Below are positions 22,167-33,809 of a DNA stretch of 64,000 nt, piece by piece; the first letter of the stretch is position 1; each line of letters starts with the position of its first letter. The position numbers and the translations under genes are program-made. This DNA comes from Sanghuangporus weigelae (lineage: Eukaryota > Basidiomycota > Agaricomycetes > Hymenochaetales > Hymenochaetaceae): NCBI GenBank assembly GCA_033182465.1, contig CP137318.1, forward strand, positions 1,302,001 through 1,366,000, given 5' to 3'. Below the pieces are notes generated by a model, which searched no databases, was not told where the DNA came from, and worked only from the letters and a program-made list of their open reading frames with translations.

Positions 22167-24477
22167 TTAGGCATTAGACCCGCCTTCGTCGAAAGTTTCA
22201 ACGTCACCAACTACTTCAACATCTTCGGCTATAACAGGAGTCTTTGATCTCTTGTGCTGTTTACGAATCGGAGGCTCTCCTTCCTCTTGACCTTCCATTT
22301 CCGAGTGATGCTGCTCTTGTTCCTGCTCTTGCACTGATTCCACAGGCTTAACAATTTCCGGCGTGCGTATTTCAGGAGTGGGTCCAGAGAAGTCTCTCCC
22401 AGTCAGTCGAGATAGGGTTTGAATATCTAAAGGATGAAAGATGTTTACGAGAAGAAGAGAACTCGGTTTGCAAGAAGGGCTTACCGTATGGAACACGATT
22501 CTGGAGGCAATAGTTGATTCGGCTCGGATTTTTCTTGTCCTCAATCTTAAATTTCGCTTTACATGACCTCCGGTCACGACCGGGAAGAAGATACGAGATT
22601 AACTCGTAGTTTTCACCAAATTGCGATAAAGCCTAGGAATTAAATTGTAACTTGAGTTTTAAAAAAATGTATTAACTCGTCATATATGGACTCACATCAT
22701 AGAAAAGGTCAGTTTCCTCGGCAGACCATCGCGAACCGCGCAGTTTTCGACTATAAGATGCGGAATTAATGAACTTCGTCTGGTCAGACTCTTCGACATG
22801 CTGGTACGTCTCCGTTGCGTCCTCCGCATTGTCACCTCTTTCGACAAGAAGACTTTCTTCATCAACGATTGTTTCCCCGTTCGGTCCTATGCGAACTCGG
22901 GCGCTGAATCGATTTACAGCAAGCGATTCCTTATAATTGAAACCACTTCCACTTGCGTCTTCACCACTTGCGTCTTCAACTGCAGTGGCACTAGATGACT
23001 CAGCAACTAGAGGCTCATCGTCATCAGGGACCGACTCTTTCGTCGCCCGTAAAGTCCGCGTCTGCGTATCATCTTCATCCACCTTGTGACCGTATTTCTT
23101 AGCTTCCATAATCGCACGCATTCTCTCCCGTTTCTCCTTGTTCGAAGCTTTCCATGCCAGATGATTACGTTGGATGACGGCAGTCTTGCTGCTTATCCTT
23201 CCCTGACCAGTATCATCGCAGATCGTTGCCATTGTAATCGTAGTTGGATCAAGTTCTTCGCCTGGATCAGCAATCAGATCGAAGATGATAGGATTTCGAG
23301 AGCGTCTTCCCCTTTTCGACATTGAAGAAACCGTAGAGGACCGTCTTCGCCTTTTCCGTCGGAGTTCAGACTCAGAGGCAGAGCCTTGCGTGTCGGCCGT
23401 ATCGGATTTCTCATGCACTTCCGGGATTGCGGAAGACCTTCGTTGTAAACGAGTAGACCTTCTAGGAGTCCGGTCAGGGCTGGAAGTAGATTGCTCGCTC
23501 ATCACAGGACCATTCAAGACCTCCTTGGTTTCCTTAGGAGACCTTCGATTTCTATTCATACGATTCCCAATATCATGAGTTGTGGCATCCACAGCAGCAG
23601 AATTCTCGGCATGTCTTTCCACGCCCATCGTTTTTGTTCTAGGTCGGATTCCGTAAGATGCACCTGTATGCCTTTCCCCGACAGCCACCGCTGATGCTAA
23701 CTGTTTACCAGCATCACCTTCATCCATTTTGATGACAGCTGCTGACCCGGTGAGAACTGCTCGAGAATGAGGCTGAGACTCTCCGACAGGAGCCGGAATG
23801 CCGTCCTGCATTGAGGAATGTAGTATAGGTTCGGCTTGCTCAGGATCATGTGCAGGCATAAGACTGGGATTCTGTGCAGCAGACACTGGGCGTGAGTGCT
23901 GAATAGGTGGCACATGCCTTGAGCGCGATGACGAGACGAATGGAATCACCAGCGAAGAAGTTGTGTTAGAAGGACCGGTAGACTGACTTGACCCAACTTA
24001 GATGGCATGTAGATAAATGAACCTTCGATAAAGCATACCAGACAAACTGACCTGTCTGAATGTTATCTTCATTAATAGCCTCAGCAACACCGGGTCCGCG
24101 ACCGGACCCAACAGCACTACTCGAGCTGACCGGCTTCCATGTTTGACTGTTGAGTGTCGCATTACTCGATTCATGCGTTAGAACGGACACGTCCCTTTGC
24201 TCTGATGTAGGGAGACCCTTCGGTCCTAATGAAAGGCGCAAATCCTGCGATTGCACGTTGTTTGTCTCTGTAGATCGTAGTCCAAGCGGCTCTGCTGTTA
24301 TTCCTCGGGCGGACGTGGGTTTTCTTGAAACATTAGGTGAAACCTCTGCAGTGCGCCCGCGAGGTTTCACGATAGGTTTGAACTTCTGACCTCCCTTTTC
24401 TGTGGCATACAAAGAGCATTCTGAGATCATTTTTGCATTGATAGTGTAAGGAATCACGTACGGACTCTATTAGACAT
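22167..24477 (-). CDS. BDP1: TFIIIB subunit B'' (BDP1), 688 aa
   Basis: RNA polymerase III initiation factor that locks TBP and BRF1 on tRNA and 5S promoters. Exons 24477-24462, 24399-24048, 23986-22696, 22632-22485 and 22426-22167 give 688 aa with consistent phases. The donor of exon 2 (GTTTGT) could instead be the neighbouring GTCAGT. A tiny first exon MSNRV is followed by QKGGQKFKPIVKPRGR, the usual BDP1 N-terminus. The middle is Ser/Arg-rich and disordered. The diagnostic SANT/Myb domain spans the exon 3-4 junction: LRGSRWSAEETDLFYD then ALSQFGENYELISYLLPGRDR, with RRSCKAKFKIEDKKNP after it. The tail is acidic and Gln-rich. The protein acts in the nucleus. It is head to head with an orphan gene across 125 bp. 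Confidence 0.92.
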
Positions 24478-24602
24478 GATGAACGTTCGGTGCGAGGCGC
24501 TGTCTGCTTCTGTAAGTACCTACCAAACTAGGAGATTAGTCACCACTTGACTTTGAACATCCCCGGCCCGTTAACGGCTTGCCGGCCTTACTCTACACTT
24601 GC
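24478..24602. promoter_or_regulatory. Compact bidirectional promoter BDP1/orphan gene
   Basis: The 125 bases between two divergent start codons show no TATA box. The GCCCG/CCGGC-rich centre (about 24,563-24,590) is the most distinct part. Co-regulation is inferred only from spacing. Confidence 0.5.
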
Positions 24603-26406
24603 ATGTCTGTACCTCTGAAAGTACCTGTTGGAGATACGCCCGACTGGGAGACGAAAGAATATAATGATGAAGGTGCTCTGAACAACGTTTTTGAAAGGTG
24701 AGGATCTACTTCGTTCTTGTTCTCTTTTTCTCTTTTTTTTTTCGTACTGAATAAATGTTCGGAAACTAGTTCAGCCCTCTACTATTCATTACGACAATGT
24801 ATGTCTGCTGCTGCTGTCCCCGACGGTCATATATTGACCTTGTTCAAAGCTAGAAATGCGTGGCTCTCCAACGTCTTTCCGAAGTTTACGTCTAAATCTA
24901 AGGCTAAGGGTCAGAAGGGCGTGGTTCAACCTCCACACAACCTCCGATTCATTTCGAAATGCGACCTAGAGATCGGTCCGCATGTCTTTGCAGACACATC
25001 TGTCTATGAAGCACATTACTTGTCCGAGCCGCCTCAGTTTGCAACGAGTATATCTCCGACGTATGCTCCGACCACGACTTATTCGCAGACCACAAGTGGT
25101 ACATTCACATATCCTTTGACGAGTTATAATCCGTATGTAGCACCTGCTGCACCCATGACTCCACTGGTACCTCCAGGAGCGGAAATGAAAGACCCAGACG
25201 TAACACCTGCTTTGATTGCTCGAGTAAACGAGGCCGCAGCAACGAATCCTACACTTCATAATCTACTGCAGATAGCTGCAGCTGGAGATGCCAGCATCGA
25301 TCAACTTAGGACGCTTGGCTTTTTTATCCAACAGCTAGCTGCTGTTCAGCAGCAACAAGCCCAATCGACTTCCTCTTCCACGACAAATTTCCTAGGCGCT
25401 CAGCGAACTACACCACAATCAGCTTTCATGCAGGGTACGATTAATTCTTCGCCATCTCGAGTGAGCATCTTGATTGAGTAATTTCTCCTGAAGCTGCTAA
25501 TTATTCGCCTTCGCATGTAATTTCGAAGAAACATGATCTTATCTTAGAATTCCGCGAGAACCACATAGAACGGTTCCTCGTTCCACGCGAAATAGTCGCA
25601 TGCGAACAGGAGATCCAACCTTCTCAGACATTCCGCAAAGACATCGTTCTCTATACCTTCGTCCCGTTCCTTAACAACGAGATCAAATTCAAATCAGGCT
25701 CAAGCACTTCGTCGAGGACACCGACCGTCATTCGTTTTCTTAATGTTTCGGATGCGATTTGGGAGACAATACGAGGTTGGGTAAACGAGGAAGCGAAGAG
25801 AACGGATGCATGGGATTCTTTCTACGATAAGGTGAGCGGTAACTTGTTTCTTGTCGGGGATTCTGCGTAATAAATATGTAAAATAGACGGAGGCATCTGG
25901 TCCAAGGGCCTATTTACAACTTCGTCTGCCCGACGGGGATTTACTTTCCCAGTTGAAAATGGTTGGCTCATACTCGTTTCATCTTCAGTCATTCTAATGA
26001 CCTGGTTTCTTAGTCATGCGAAGACGAGTTTCCGATGAAGCCAATCAGGCCATCTGTAAGCTCAGAGACAACAAGCAGGCGCAATCGCACTCGTGAACCC
26101 GCTACTCAAGTCTCGAGTGAGGTGAGAGCTAGGACGGATGTGCCTATCGCAGATGTACAAGCAGCTCCTTCATTAGGGACAGAGGAATCGTCGTCTGTAA
26201 AAGGAACGGGTCCAATGAGAAGGAAATCCAATCCAAAGATAGGAGCCAGGTCAGCATCGGGGACAGCAGACGGTTTATTCTTCATAAATACGATAGTTCC
26301 TAAGCCGCAGCCACTTCAGTCGCATCCTGAGGCATCATCCACGGCTGCTCCGACCACCGCTCCGGCCACTGATGAGCCCACCCAACCTTCTGAAGGCACT
26401 GCATAG
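24603..26406 (+). CDS. Orphan protein, 526 aa, probably nuclear
   Basis: Exons 24603-24697, 24770-25434, 25479-25831, 25887-25961 and 26014-26406 give 526 aa with all phases matching. The second intron is only 44 nt. The first 100 residues look folded (LYYSLRQCMSAAAVPDGHILTLFKARN, PPHNLRFISKCDLEIGPHVF). A Pro/Thr/Tyr-rich linker and a Gln-rich helix (FIQQLAAVQQQQAQS) come next. A second ordered part then starts HDLILEFRENHIERFLVPREIV and includes RFLNVSDAIWETIRGWVNEEA. The tail is Ser/Thr/Arg-rich with basic clusters. I do not recognise the family. The mix of Gln-rich and basic disordered parts suggests a nuclear regulatory or chromatin role, but this is inference. No membrane segment or signal peptide is present. 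Confidence 0.75.
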
Positions 26407-26550
26407 TAAAGTACTTCCTTGTTTTTCTTCGCCACCTTTCCCCCCAGACGAGCTTTGACTCCTACTAACTTATTTTATTGCTTTACGCTTGCTAAAAACT
26501 GTTCTAATGATAGCTAGTACATCGTTTACGTGGCATTGAATGAGATTGGA

Positions 26551-29500
26551 TCATTGTACAATATGCAGTAACCATAATGCCCACCAGAAAATGATAAACA
26601 TCTCGCAAAGCACAGCGATAAATAAGACAGAAAGCACGGACCCGAAAGCACACATGACAGACGAGAAAACGATATATACAGCAAAAGTCGGGATGAATGA
26701 GGGTATACGGAGGACGTAACCGTGAGTGAGAAGGGCAAGAAAAGCGCCGCAGCCATGATAAAGCACCGCTGGAGCGCATGCTGCGACTAGTAGAAGACGC
26801 AACCATTGCGTGAAGCTTCGTCGAGGAAAGGAGACGGGATACCAATGCTCTTCTCCTGAGAAACCATTACGATAAAGCGGGATGACAAGGAAATCGTGTA
26901 ACTCGTCCCAGATGGGACGCCCGAACGTCTTCATAACTGGTGCAACGGAGGCAAGTAAAAATGAAAGGGAGGCTTCAGCGAATCTCCAAAGGTGATTTGT
27001 TTCATTGACAAGTTCGTCAAGAAGCGATTCCAGGCGGACAAGCTGAAAAAGAATATACTGGTGTTAGAGTATTATCGAGAGTCAGAGAATTGCTAATTAC
27101 CTCGGGATAATTTACGGACGTATGTCTGCTCGTCTCGTCGAATTCTGGCTTTAGTTCATCTCTCATCTTCTTAACCTTTGACAACAACTCTTGTGTCTGT
27201 CGCACATGTGACAGAACTGTATTGCGCTGACTGTGCAATCGTTCGACGAGTCCCCTGAGGTTCGCAATAGCATTCTCGTAGATGCCGTCTTTTGGTAAGG
27301 ATAACGGAGCGACAGTGTCGGGCAGAGATCCAACAAACGTCTGCAAAATTTGACTTTGCCGTTCGCGGCGATTATGTATATCCTCGACGGCCCGCCATCC
27401 TTTCAGATTACGAAGATGTCCAGTTATTGCTGAAGGGTCGTGTTTTAGAGCCTCTAGGACTTCAGATGGGAGTCGAGAATAATCCAGTCCAAGCTTGTCG
27501 GAAATTGCGAATTGTGTCTCGTCATAATCGGTTATCGACCTAGCAGCTAGCTGCAATAAGCTCTTCATTCGTTGGTTGCGTGCAAGCAAGGCGTCAAGAA
27601 GCCTTCAAAACGGATCATATCAGTCGAGGTTATTGATAATAACTTAGGAGAAGACATACTCTTGTTTCCGATTATATTCAACCTGCAGTGAATGCCGCTG
27701 GGCTTCCGTCCTGGTGTCTGACCTGCCTCTTGGCCTACGAGTCTGAAATGCAGGAGGAAGAGATAGTTTCTGCGCCCTCTTTTCGTGCGTCTTTCGTACT
27801 GAATTGAGAACAATAGGTGATCCTAAATGGTTATTCGAAGACATAGCATCGTCAAACGTGTCGACCGATCTAGCGGCAGGTCTCTCCTTGCGAACAAGTA
27901 AACTTCGGCTTTTGTTAGGCTGCGAAGCATCTGTACGAAGATCGGCAATTGAAATTGGAGCTGAAGAGTGCTTCGAGTCTCCTTGCGAACGCTGCGCAGA
28001 CCCGAGATCCAAGGACAAAGGGAATCGATTACGCCGCTTTTCGCGACTAGATTTCTTTTTGACCTTGCTCTCGGACTCCCGGTCTTCATTGAACCCTTCA
28101 GGCGCGGAATCTGCCGCTGAAGACTGTGCATCATCGCCTTTTGCAGGCGTATGATGCGGGAACTTCGCGACCCCCAGGTTGTGGAGTGGACTTAAGGCAC
28201 TCGCCGACGAGTTCCGTCCTGCGTGGGTATTCCGCTGTTCCAGTGATCCATTTCTCTTCCTGCTGATTGAACTATCGGACGACATGTCGTGATCTGCCTG
28301 ATTCAACAATGATTGCCGCCATCGTTTAAGTTGAGTGTCGACACTGACACGCGATTCAGTCTCCAACGAATCCCCTCGAGGTTGAATCATTGGTTCAAAG
28401 GAAATCATCTCGTCAGACTTTCGTGCTAAAGCGGCATCGATGGTCCCAAGCGAGGTCGGCTTAGACACTTGACGGTATCTCGCCGGCGATGAAGAAGATG
28501 TTACGTCCGAATTCTCATTTCCTGTCGACACGGGAGATGAAATGAATTCTGTATCAGAATGTGACCGCACGTAATGGTCAACGATCATCGCGGAAAGGTT
28601 CCAAGGCGAACGGCGTTCCCGCTGTCTAGGCCCTCGCTTGGAAAGTAGATGTCGCAACCACGGCATAGACTCGCTTTCTGCGATTTGGGACTTGATGATT
28701 GTGTCTTGCTTGTCGTACCAGCGAGCGACCTCTGCGAGATTGAGATTACTACCGCTTGCCATATAAGCAGCATTGAATGCGGCGTAACGCCTCTGAAGTT
28801 GATCTCTTGTTATTTCCGCTTTGCGCATCGTGTGTTCATTTAAATTGGCCTTGATTCTTGAAAGCTTTTCTATGGTACCTTCAATACAAAGTCAAAGGGA
28901 CGAAACTATTACTTACCAGAATATTGCACATCCTGTTTTTCGACAAGCGCCTTTCGAGACAGAGGTGGATTCTTATCCTTCGATGATCGACGTGGGAGGG
29001 GCATTGTCCATTTCTTTTCATGCTTGTCGTCGTCCGTCACTGAGCCAGACCAGTCTAATGTGGCACTATCATCCAGAGATTTTGGTACCGGATGCAGCGA
29101 TGAATTTCCAGTAGAAGGACTGAAATCAATAAATTCAGCCTTAACTGGTGTATTTGGCTCGGAGAAAGGCGAGACTCCTTTGCTCGTGAACAGGTTTGGA
29201 GAGGCGTTTGAAGAAGTTCCAGACATAGACGGGAGAGAGGAAGGAAATTCTGCGGAAGATTTTGCATCCTTCAAATGCTGCTCAACGTGAGATTTATATT
29301 GCAGTGCTTTGTGAAGGTCGGCTAAAATATTCGGATCTAATTCATTGGTAAATGACGTGCGAGCGAACAGGAGTCTACGCACGCACCACTCCCCTGATCT
29401 ATTCAGACAACTTTCAGTTGCTCATTCTCGTCGAACGATGAAACTTGAAGCTTACTAGCATTGGTCTCTTCCGAAGGCAATAAAACGCCGCCAGAAAGAG

Positions 29501-29942
29501 GACTTGAGCCAATAGAAGACGTTCCCAGAGTATTTGACCGGTCTGAGCTATGCAAAGAATGACTGACGGTCCTCCTTCCAGAAGTCCTTGAACGTGTTGA
29601 ATCAGCGAGATACTGGCTTCGAGAGTATGACCCGAAAGGTCGTAGACTGTCGGATGCTAGGGTGGACCGAACGCGTCGGCGTTCAAAGGTATCGGCATCA
29701 TGACCAGAGCTAAGAACGGCGCGACTCGTATCAGCCCGTGAGCTGGATTCTGGCGAATGCAATCCCGAAGCAGAGCGAGCTGGCGAGCTGGGAGCCCTGG
29801 AGGATGAAGAGACAGGTTCTGAAGGAAAGTAAATATGCTGTGTTTGACGAGACGGTCCTGGTTGTGATGGTGGGCTGTGTTGTGGTGTCAAACCTGATGG
29901 CACTGAGGAAGTTGTGTCCGCGTTCGAGGACGCAGAGTTCAT
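26551..29942 (-). CDS. Large coiled-coil protein with C-terminal membrane helices, 1058 aa
   Basis: Exons 29942-29456, 29393-28917, 28878-27660, 27602-27101 and 27042-26551 give 1058 aa with matching phases. The first 160 residues are Ser-rich and disordered. A conserved-looking helical block follows (REWCVRRLLFARTSFTNELDPNILADL, then KLSRIKANLNEHTMRKAEITRDQLQRRYAAF). Next is a 300-residue Ser/Arg-rich linker, then helical and coiled-coil sequence (LLDALLARNQRMKSLLQLAARS, LVERLHSQRNTVLSHV). The last 110 residues carry two or three strong membrane helices (LRLLLVAACAPAVLYHGCGAFLALL, and SFIPTFAVYIVFSSVMCAFG onwards to the end). A long soluble N-terminal part anchored by C-terminal helices is common among nuclear-envelope, spindle-pole-body and ER-contact proteins; which applies here is not decided by the sequence. 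Confidence 0.8.
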
Positions 29943-30453
29943 TCCTAGTGCTACGGATGCACGTTGAACGGTACTGAGGTCTATGAAGATGGGCTGTTGG
30001 TAATGTCACTGACAGGCATCAAAATTCAAATATGTCCTTTAGCATGGTATGAATCACGTGCATTCTATACCGGTTCTCATGGTTTTATTCTCAGGTTTTA
30101 GCTTTATTTTCTTTCATCATCTCGCAGCAATACCTTCTCTTCTTCCCGGTGGCCGCTCTGAAGGTTCTTTATGTACAGCGGCGAAATTTGCAAAGCTTGA
30201 AGAATGTTCATACGTTCCTCGCCCACGTGCACTCCTCGCATACATTTCTCTCCGCGGCGAGGGACCAATGCCGACACTCGCGCTGTGGAGATAACGCGTC
30301 GAGCATATGGCAGCACAGAGTGATGGCCCTACTCTAATGTTCTTTTTCTTCGAACAGAAATTTGTATAAATACCATGATATGCCACTCTTTTGACTGGTT
30401 TTGCCCCTTCCTCTTGCCTCTTGCCTATCTCAACAACCTCGGGAGCACCCTCG
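29943..30453. promoter_or_regulatory. Divergent promoter region with TATA box before RNase T2
   Basis: The 511 bases separate the membrane-protein gene (-) from the RNase T2 gene (+). A good TATAAA lies at about 30,365-30,370, roughly 85 bases before the RNase start, and fits a strongly regulated secreted enzyme. No exon is seen here. Confidence 0.55.
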
Positions 30454-31610
30454 ATGGCTAGGATCGCGAGGTTATTCCAAGTTGTCGTTGTTGCAGCGCC
30501 GTTTGCAGTAGTCATGGCAAAGCAGTTTTCTCTTTCAAGCACCATCCCGAGCTTGAGTTCGTGCCTGACCGAGCCGGCGTTCTACTCATGCGAGAATACA
30601 ACAACGATCTCAGACACCTGCTGTTCTCCCACTCCGGGCGGTCTGGTTTTGCAGACACAATTCTGGGATACTTATACAGGACTTGAGAAGCAGGGGCAGT
30701 TGTTACCTAGAAATAGCTGGACGATTCACGGTCTCTGGCCGGACTTCTGTGATGGGTACGCACGGTCCAAATATATCTCCGAGATCGATTTGTTGACCTT
30801 TTAGACAGGAGCTTCACTCAATATTGCGACTTGTCAAGGCAGTATGACCCTATGCCATCACCTAATACCACGAATGGTCTTCCGAACGGAACCGTAGTTC
30901 CACCGTATAGTGGGCCCGGCGTTGATACCTTCATCCTTGAATTAGGACGTATCGACCTTCTCGATTACAGTGGGTTTTCCTTTTTACCGAGAATTGTATA
31001 ATGATTAACGTACCCGTAGTGAGTAAATATTGGATCAGCCAAGGATCACCGAATAAAGACTTCTGGGCACATGAGGTATTCGAATTCTTTTTTTCTCGGG
31101 CACCTGACGTAGGTTGAAACGAATTGAAATAATTCTTCATAGTTCTCGAAACATGCAACATGCACTTCGACTTTCGACGTTGCTTGCTACGAAAACTATC
31201 AGGAACATGAAGACGTTGTGAACTTCTTTGATGCTGTTATACGCGCTTTTCATATGTTCCCGACATTTGACATGCTGGCGGCGTAAGTCACATTTCCCCG
31301 CATCTACTTATCTAATCTTACTATGTTTTTCTATAGAGCCGGAATCGTCCCATCGAACAGCACAACGTATACCCTGTCGCAAATACAAACTGCTATCAAG
31401 ACTCAGACAGGTGCCATCCCGTTTGTTGGCTGCGGTGGAAACGGGACTGTTCTTAACGAAATGTGGTACTTTTCTCATGTACTCGGGACGGAACAGTACG
31501 GTCACTTCAAACCCGTGGAGTCGACCACCGACTCTACTTGCCAAGACTCGGGCATTCAGTATCTTGAGCGTACTCCTACGTCGGAACGGGAAGTTCGTGT
31601 CCTCCCATAG
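30454..31610 (+). CDS. Secreted ribonuclease T2, 310 aa
   Basis: Acid ribonuclease that cleaves RNA through 2',3'-cyclic phosphates, secreted or vacuolar. Exons 30454-30755, 30809-30969, 31020-31075, 31143-31282 and 31337-31610 give 310 aa with all phases matching. The ATG at 30,454 opens a typical signal peptide (RLFQVVVVAAPFAVVMA). Two catalytic motifs are visible: SWTIHGLWPDFC at about residues 87-98 and DFWAHEFSKHATC at about 168-180. The catalytic His, Glu and His are kept, although the second motif differs from the usual HEWxKHGTC (Phe for Trp, Ala for Gly). Many cysteines and N-glycosylation sites (NTT, NGT, NST) fit secretion. The C-terminus contains the usual GCGGNGTVLNEMWYF block, slightly variant. 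A TATA box lies upstream. Confidence 0.93.
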
Positions 31611-31827
31611 TTCATATATCATTCTCAATCTATGAGATACATATAATTAACAAAAATGTTACAAAATCGCATACCATATAAGTTCTCGACACGTTGCTCT
31701 AGCCTTTCAAACCCCCTTCTCCGCTAACTCCGTAGGAAGACCACCACCACCAATCACTTGATGCAGTTCTTCACTTCATCATCGATCGTCCCTCTCGTGA
31801 TATGGACCCCATTCAGCGGGCCAGGTT

Positions 31828-33656
31828 TCAAATTCTATGCGAATATATCCAAATAAATCCTCCCTCTTGACAGGGGATACACTGAAGTAACGAACGGACC
31901 TTGAAAAATACCGGACGGGACTCCACGGACTGAGTCTGACTGTTGGTACTTCCGAAAGTGCCATTACTTTGCTGTTCTCCAAAATCCATCTGGGACAAGC
32001 TGTCCGCAACCGATTGTTGGTTCTTGGCATTGGGAGCATCTGCAAAATACATGCCGGAAACTTCTGCGCCAGCTTCAGGCCGGACGACCTCTCGGATGTG
32101 CATAAGAATCCTAGCAGAAAGTATCGCATGTAGGACGCGTTGAATTCTGGTGTCAAAAGAGGATCAGGGCTTCGCTTTGATGAGATGCATTCCTTGACAT
32201 ACAAGAACAGAAGGCCGGAGAAGTCGACCTAAGTATGAGAGGAGGGAGAATTAGATCATGAAGAAGTGAGTGCAAGTAGAATGGTTTACCACCGCCGTTT
32301 TTACGACAAGCAGATTCGCAAAAGAAATTGCTGAACGGACGAAATATTAAAAACGTCCCGAGAACAGTTCTTCTACGATAAAACTGATCTCACCAAACAT
32401 GCATACGAAGTATTGTACCCCGTCTTCGAGTAACGCTTTCATTAAAGAACTCCTACTCGCTCTCCCTGTTGAATGATCAAACAAGAAATCTAAACGCGAA
32501 TCCACGGTGGCATACTAGGTGCACGTACATTCAGAAAAACACTTCCAAACGGTCATGACGATGACAACTTCATTGGAATACTTCAGTAAATTTTGTATGG
32601 TGAGCGTGCAAGATGTAACTGACCAAACTCGGAGACCATGATGAGTATGAAATCGATGTAAACAGAAAGGTCTGCATCTATCAGGACACAAGGCGCCAAT
32701 GTAGGGAATGGAGAAGGCATAACTATTCGGAGAGTCAGGGTGACTGGCGATAATTTAACGGCTACGAAGTGCACTTACATACTAGAGAACGGAGACTCCT
32801 TTCAAGCAAGACTATGTCCGGTATAATGATACCCTAAAATTGATGGATGAATAATAAACACAAAGGAACAGTCGATGGCAAATCAGCGTACCAGGTTGAA
32901 AATGACAAGGAATATAAGAATCTCTCTCTTCGCGCCCCAAATCGCATAGACTCGCATCATCATAATGACTAGACACAAAAGGTTAAGACCGTGCCCTTGA
33001 GAAGCCGTGACGTTTTGAGCCCACTTTCTGCTATGGTTATTCCGGCGAACGACATCCATGCAGCGGCCTGGTATATAGGTTTACAAAGCTACCAAGGTCT
33101 GAGTATCCACATTCAAATACAGGCTGAATTATCGTACACTAAGCTTGAGATTCGGCTGTATCATGTCTAAATGTCCCACTCAGTGAGACCCAGATGGATA
33201 TTGAAAGAAAAAGACTCACTGACGATGGTGAGCGAAGTGTCGACAAACACCGGGTATCGTGTCAAGAAGAACATGATCTTCCCGGCATTCCATTTCGCTG
33301 GCCAGATGAGTCGGATCTATACAGATTCAACAATAGGCCCCAAGACAAAGTGATGTGGTGCAATTAACAAACCTCGTCCGGTAATGTTAGAAGGTAGTCA
33401 TAAGCCTGCGCCATAAAGATGAGCTTCACAAAGTTTTCCATGCGAGGAGCTGCGCACGATGAGTGCCGCACATATGACTCCAGGACTAAATCAGAGACGG
33501 ACAACTTCTACGAGTCGGGAAGTAGACGCACCATTCGCATACTGCCAGACGTTCAATATCAACACGACAATCTAGCATATCAACCTGAAGACGTACGTTC
33601 ACTGTCTGAGCACGACCCAGAGAAGTGATTGCCTGGTCAATCAAGCTGGAAGACAT
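31828..33656 (-). CDS. DUF6533-type multi-pass membrane protein
   Basis: About a dozen small exons can be followed on the minus strand. The diagnostic DUF6533 text is AYDYLLTLPDEIRLIWPAKW then NAGKIMFFLTRYPVFVD, interrupted by one intron before IRLIW. Next come SFAGITIAEIIMMMRVYAIWG, REILIFLVIFNLGIIIPDIVLLE, PTLAPCVLIDADLSVYIDFI, VVIVMTVWKC, ISFANLLVVKTAVVDFSGLL and a soluble C-terminal tail. That makes about seven membrane segments, as usual in this agaricomycete-expanded family of unknown function. The first two exons (MSSSLIDQAITSLGRAQTVN and a short hydrophobic exon) and the exact C-terminus are less certain than the core. The gene lies at the edge of the repeat island but shows no break. 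Confidence 0.72.
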
Positions 33657-33809
33657 GAACTGGAGCCGCGAGCCGCGACAGAGAGATATGGAAAACCAGA
33701 CCTTGATCGGTAGGCGGTAACGGGCTATTTTATATAGCATATCAGCCAAGCTTCTTCTTCCGAATGACTGAATGATTGAGTTCAATCAAAGATTCAAAGG
33801 TTCTTCCAT

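Noticed and set aside
24966-25259. Antisense cysteine-rich ORF in the 526-aa orphan gene
   Set aside because: Shadow of the sense exon; sense exons join in phase over five exons.
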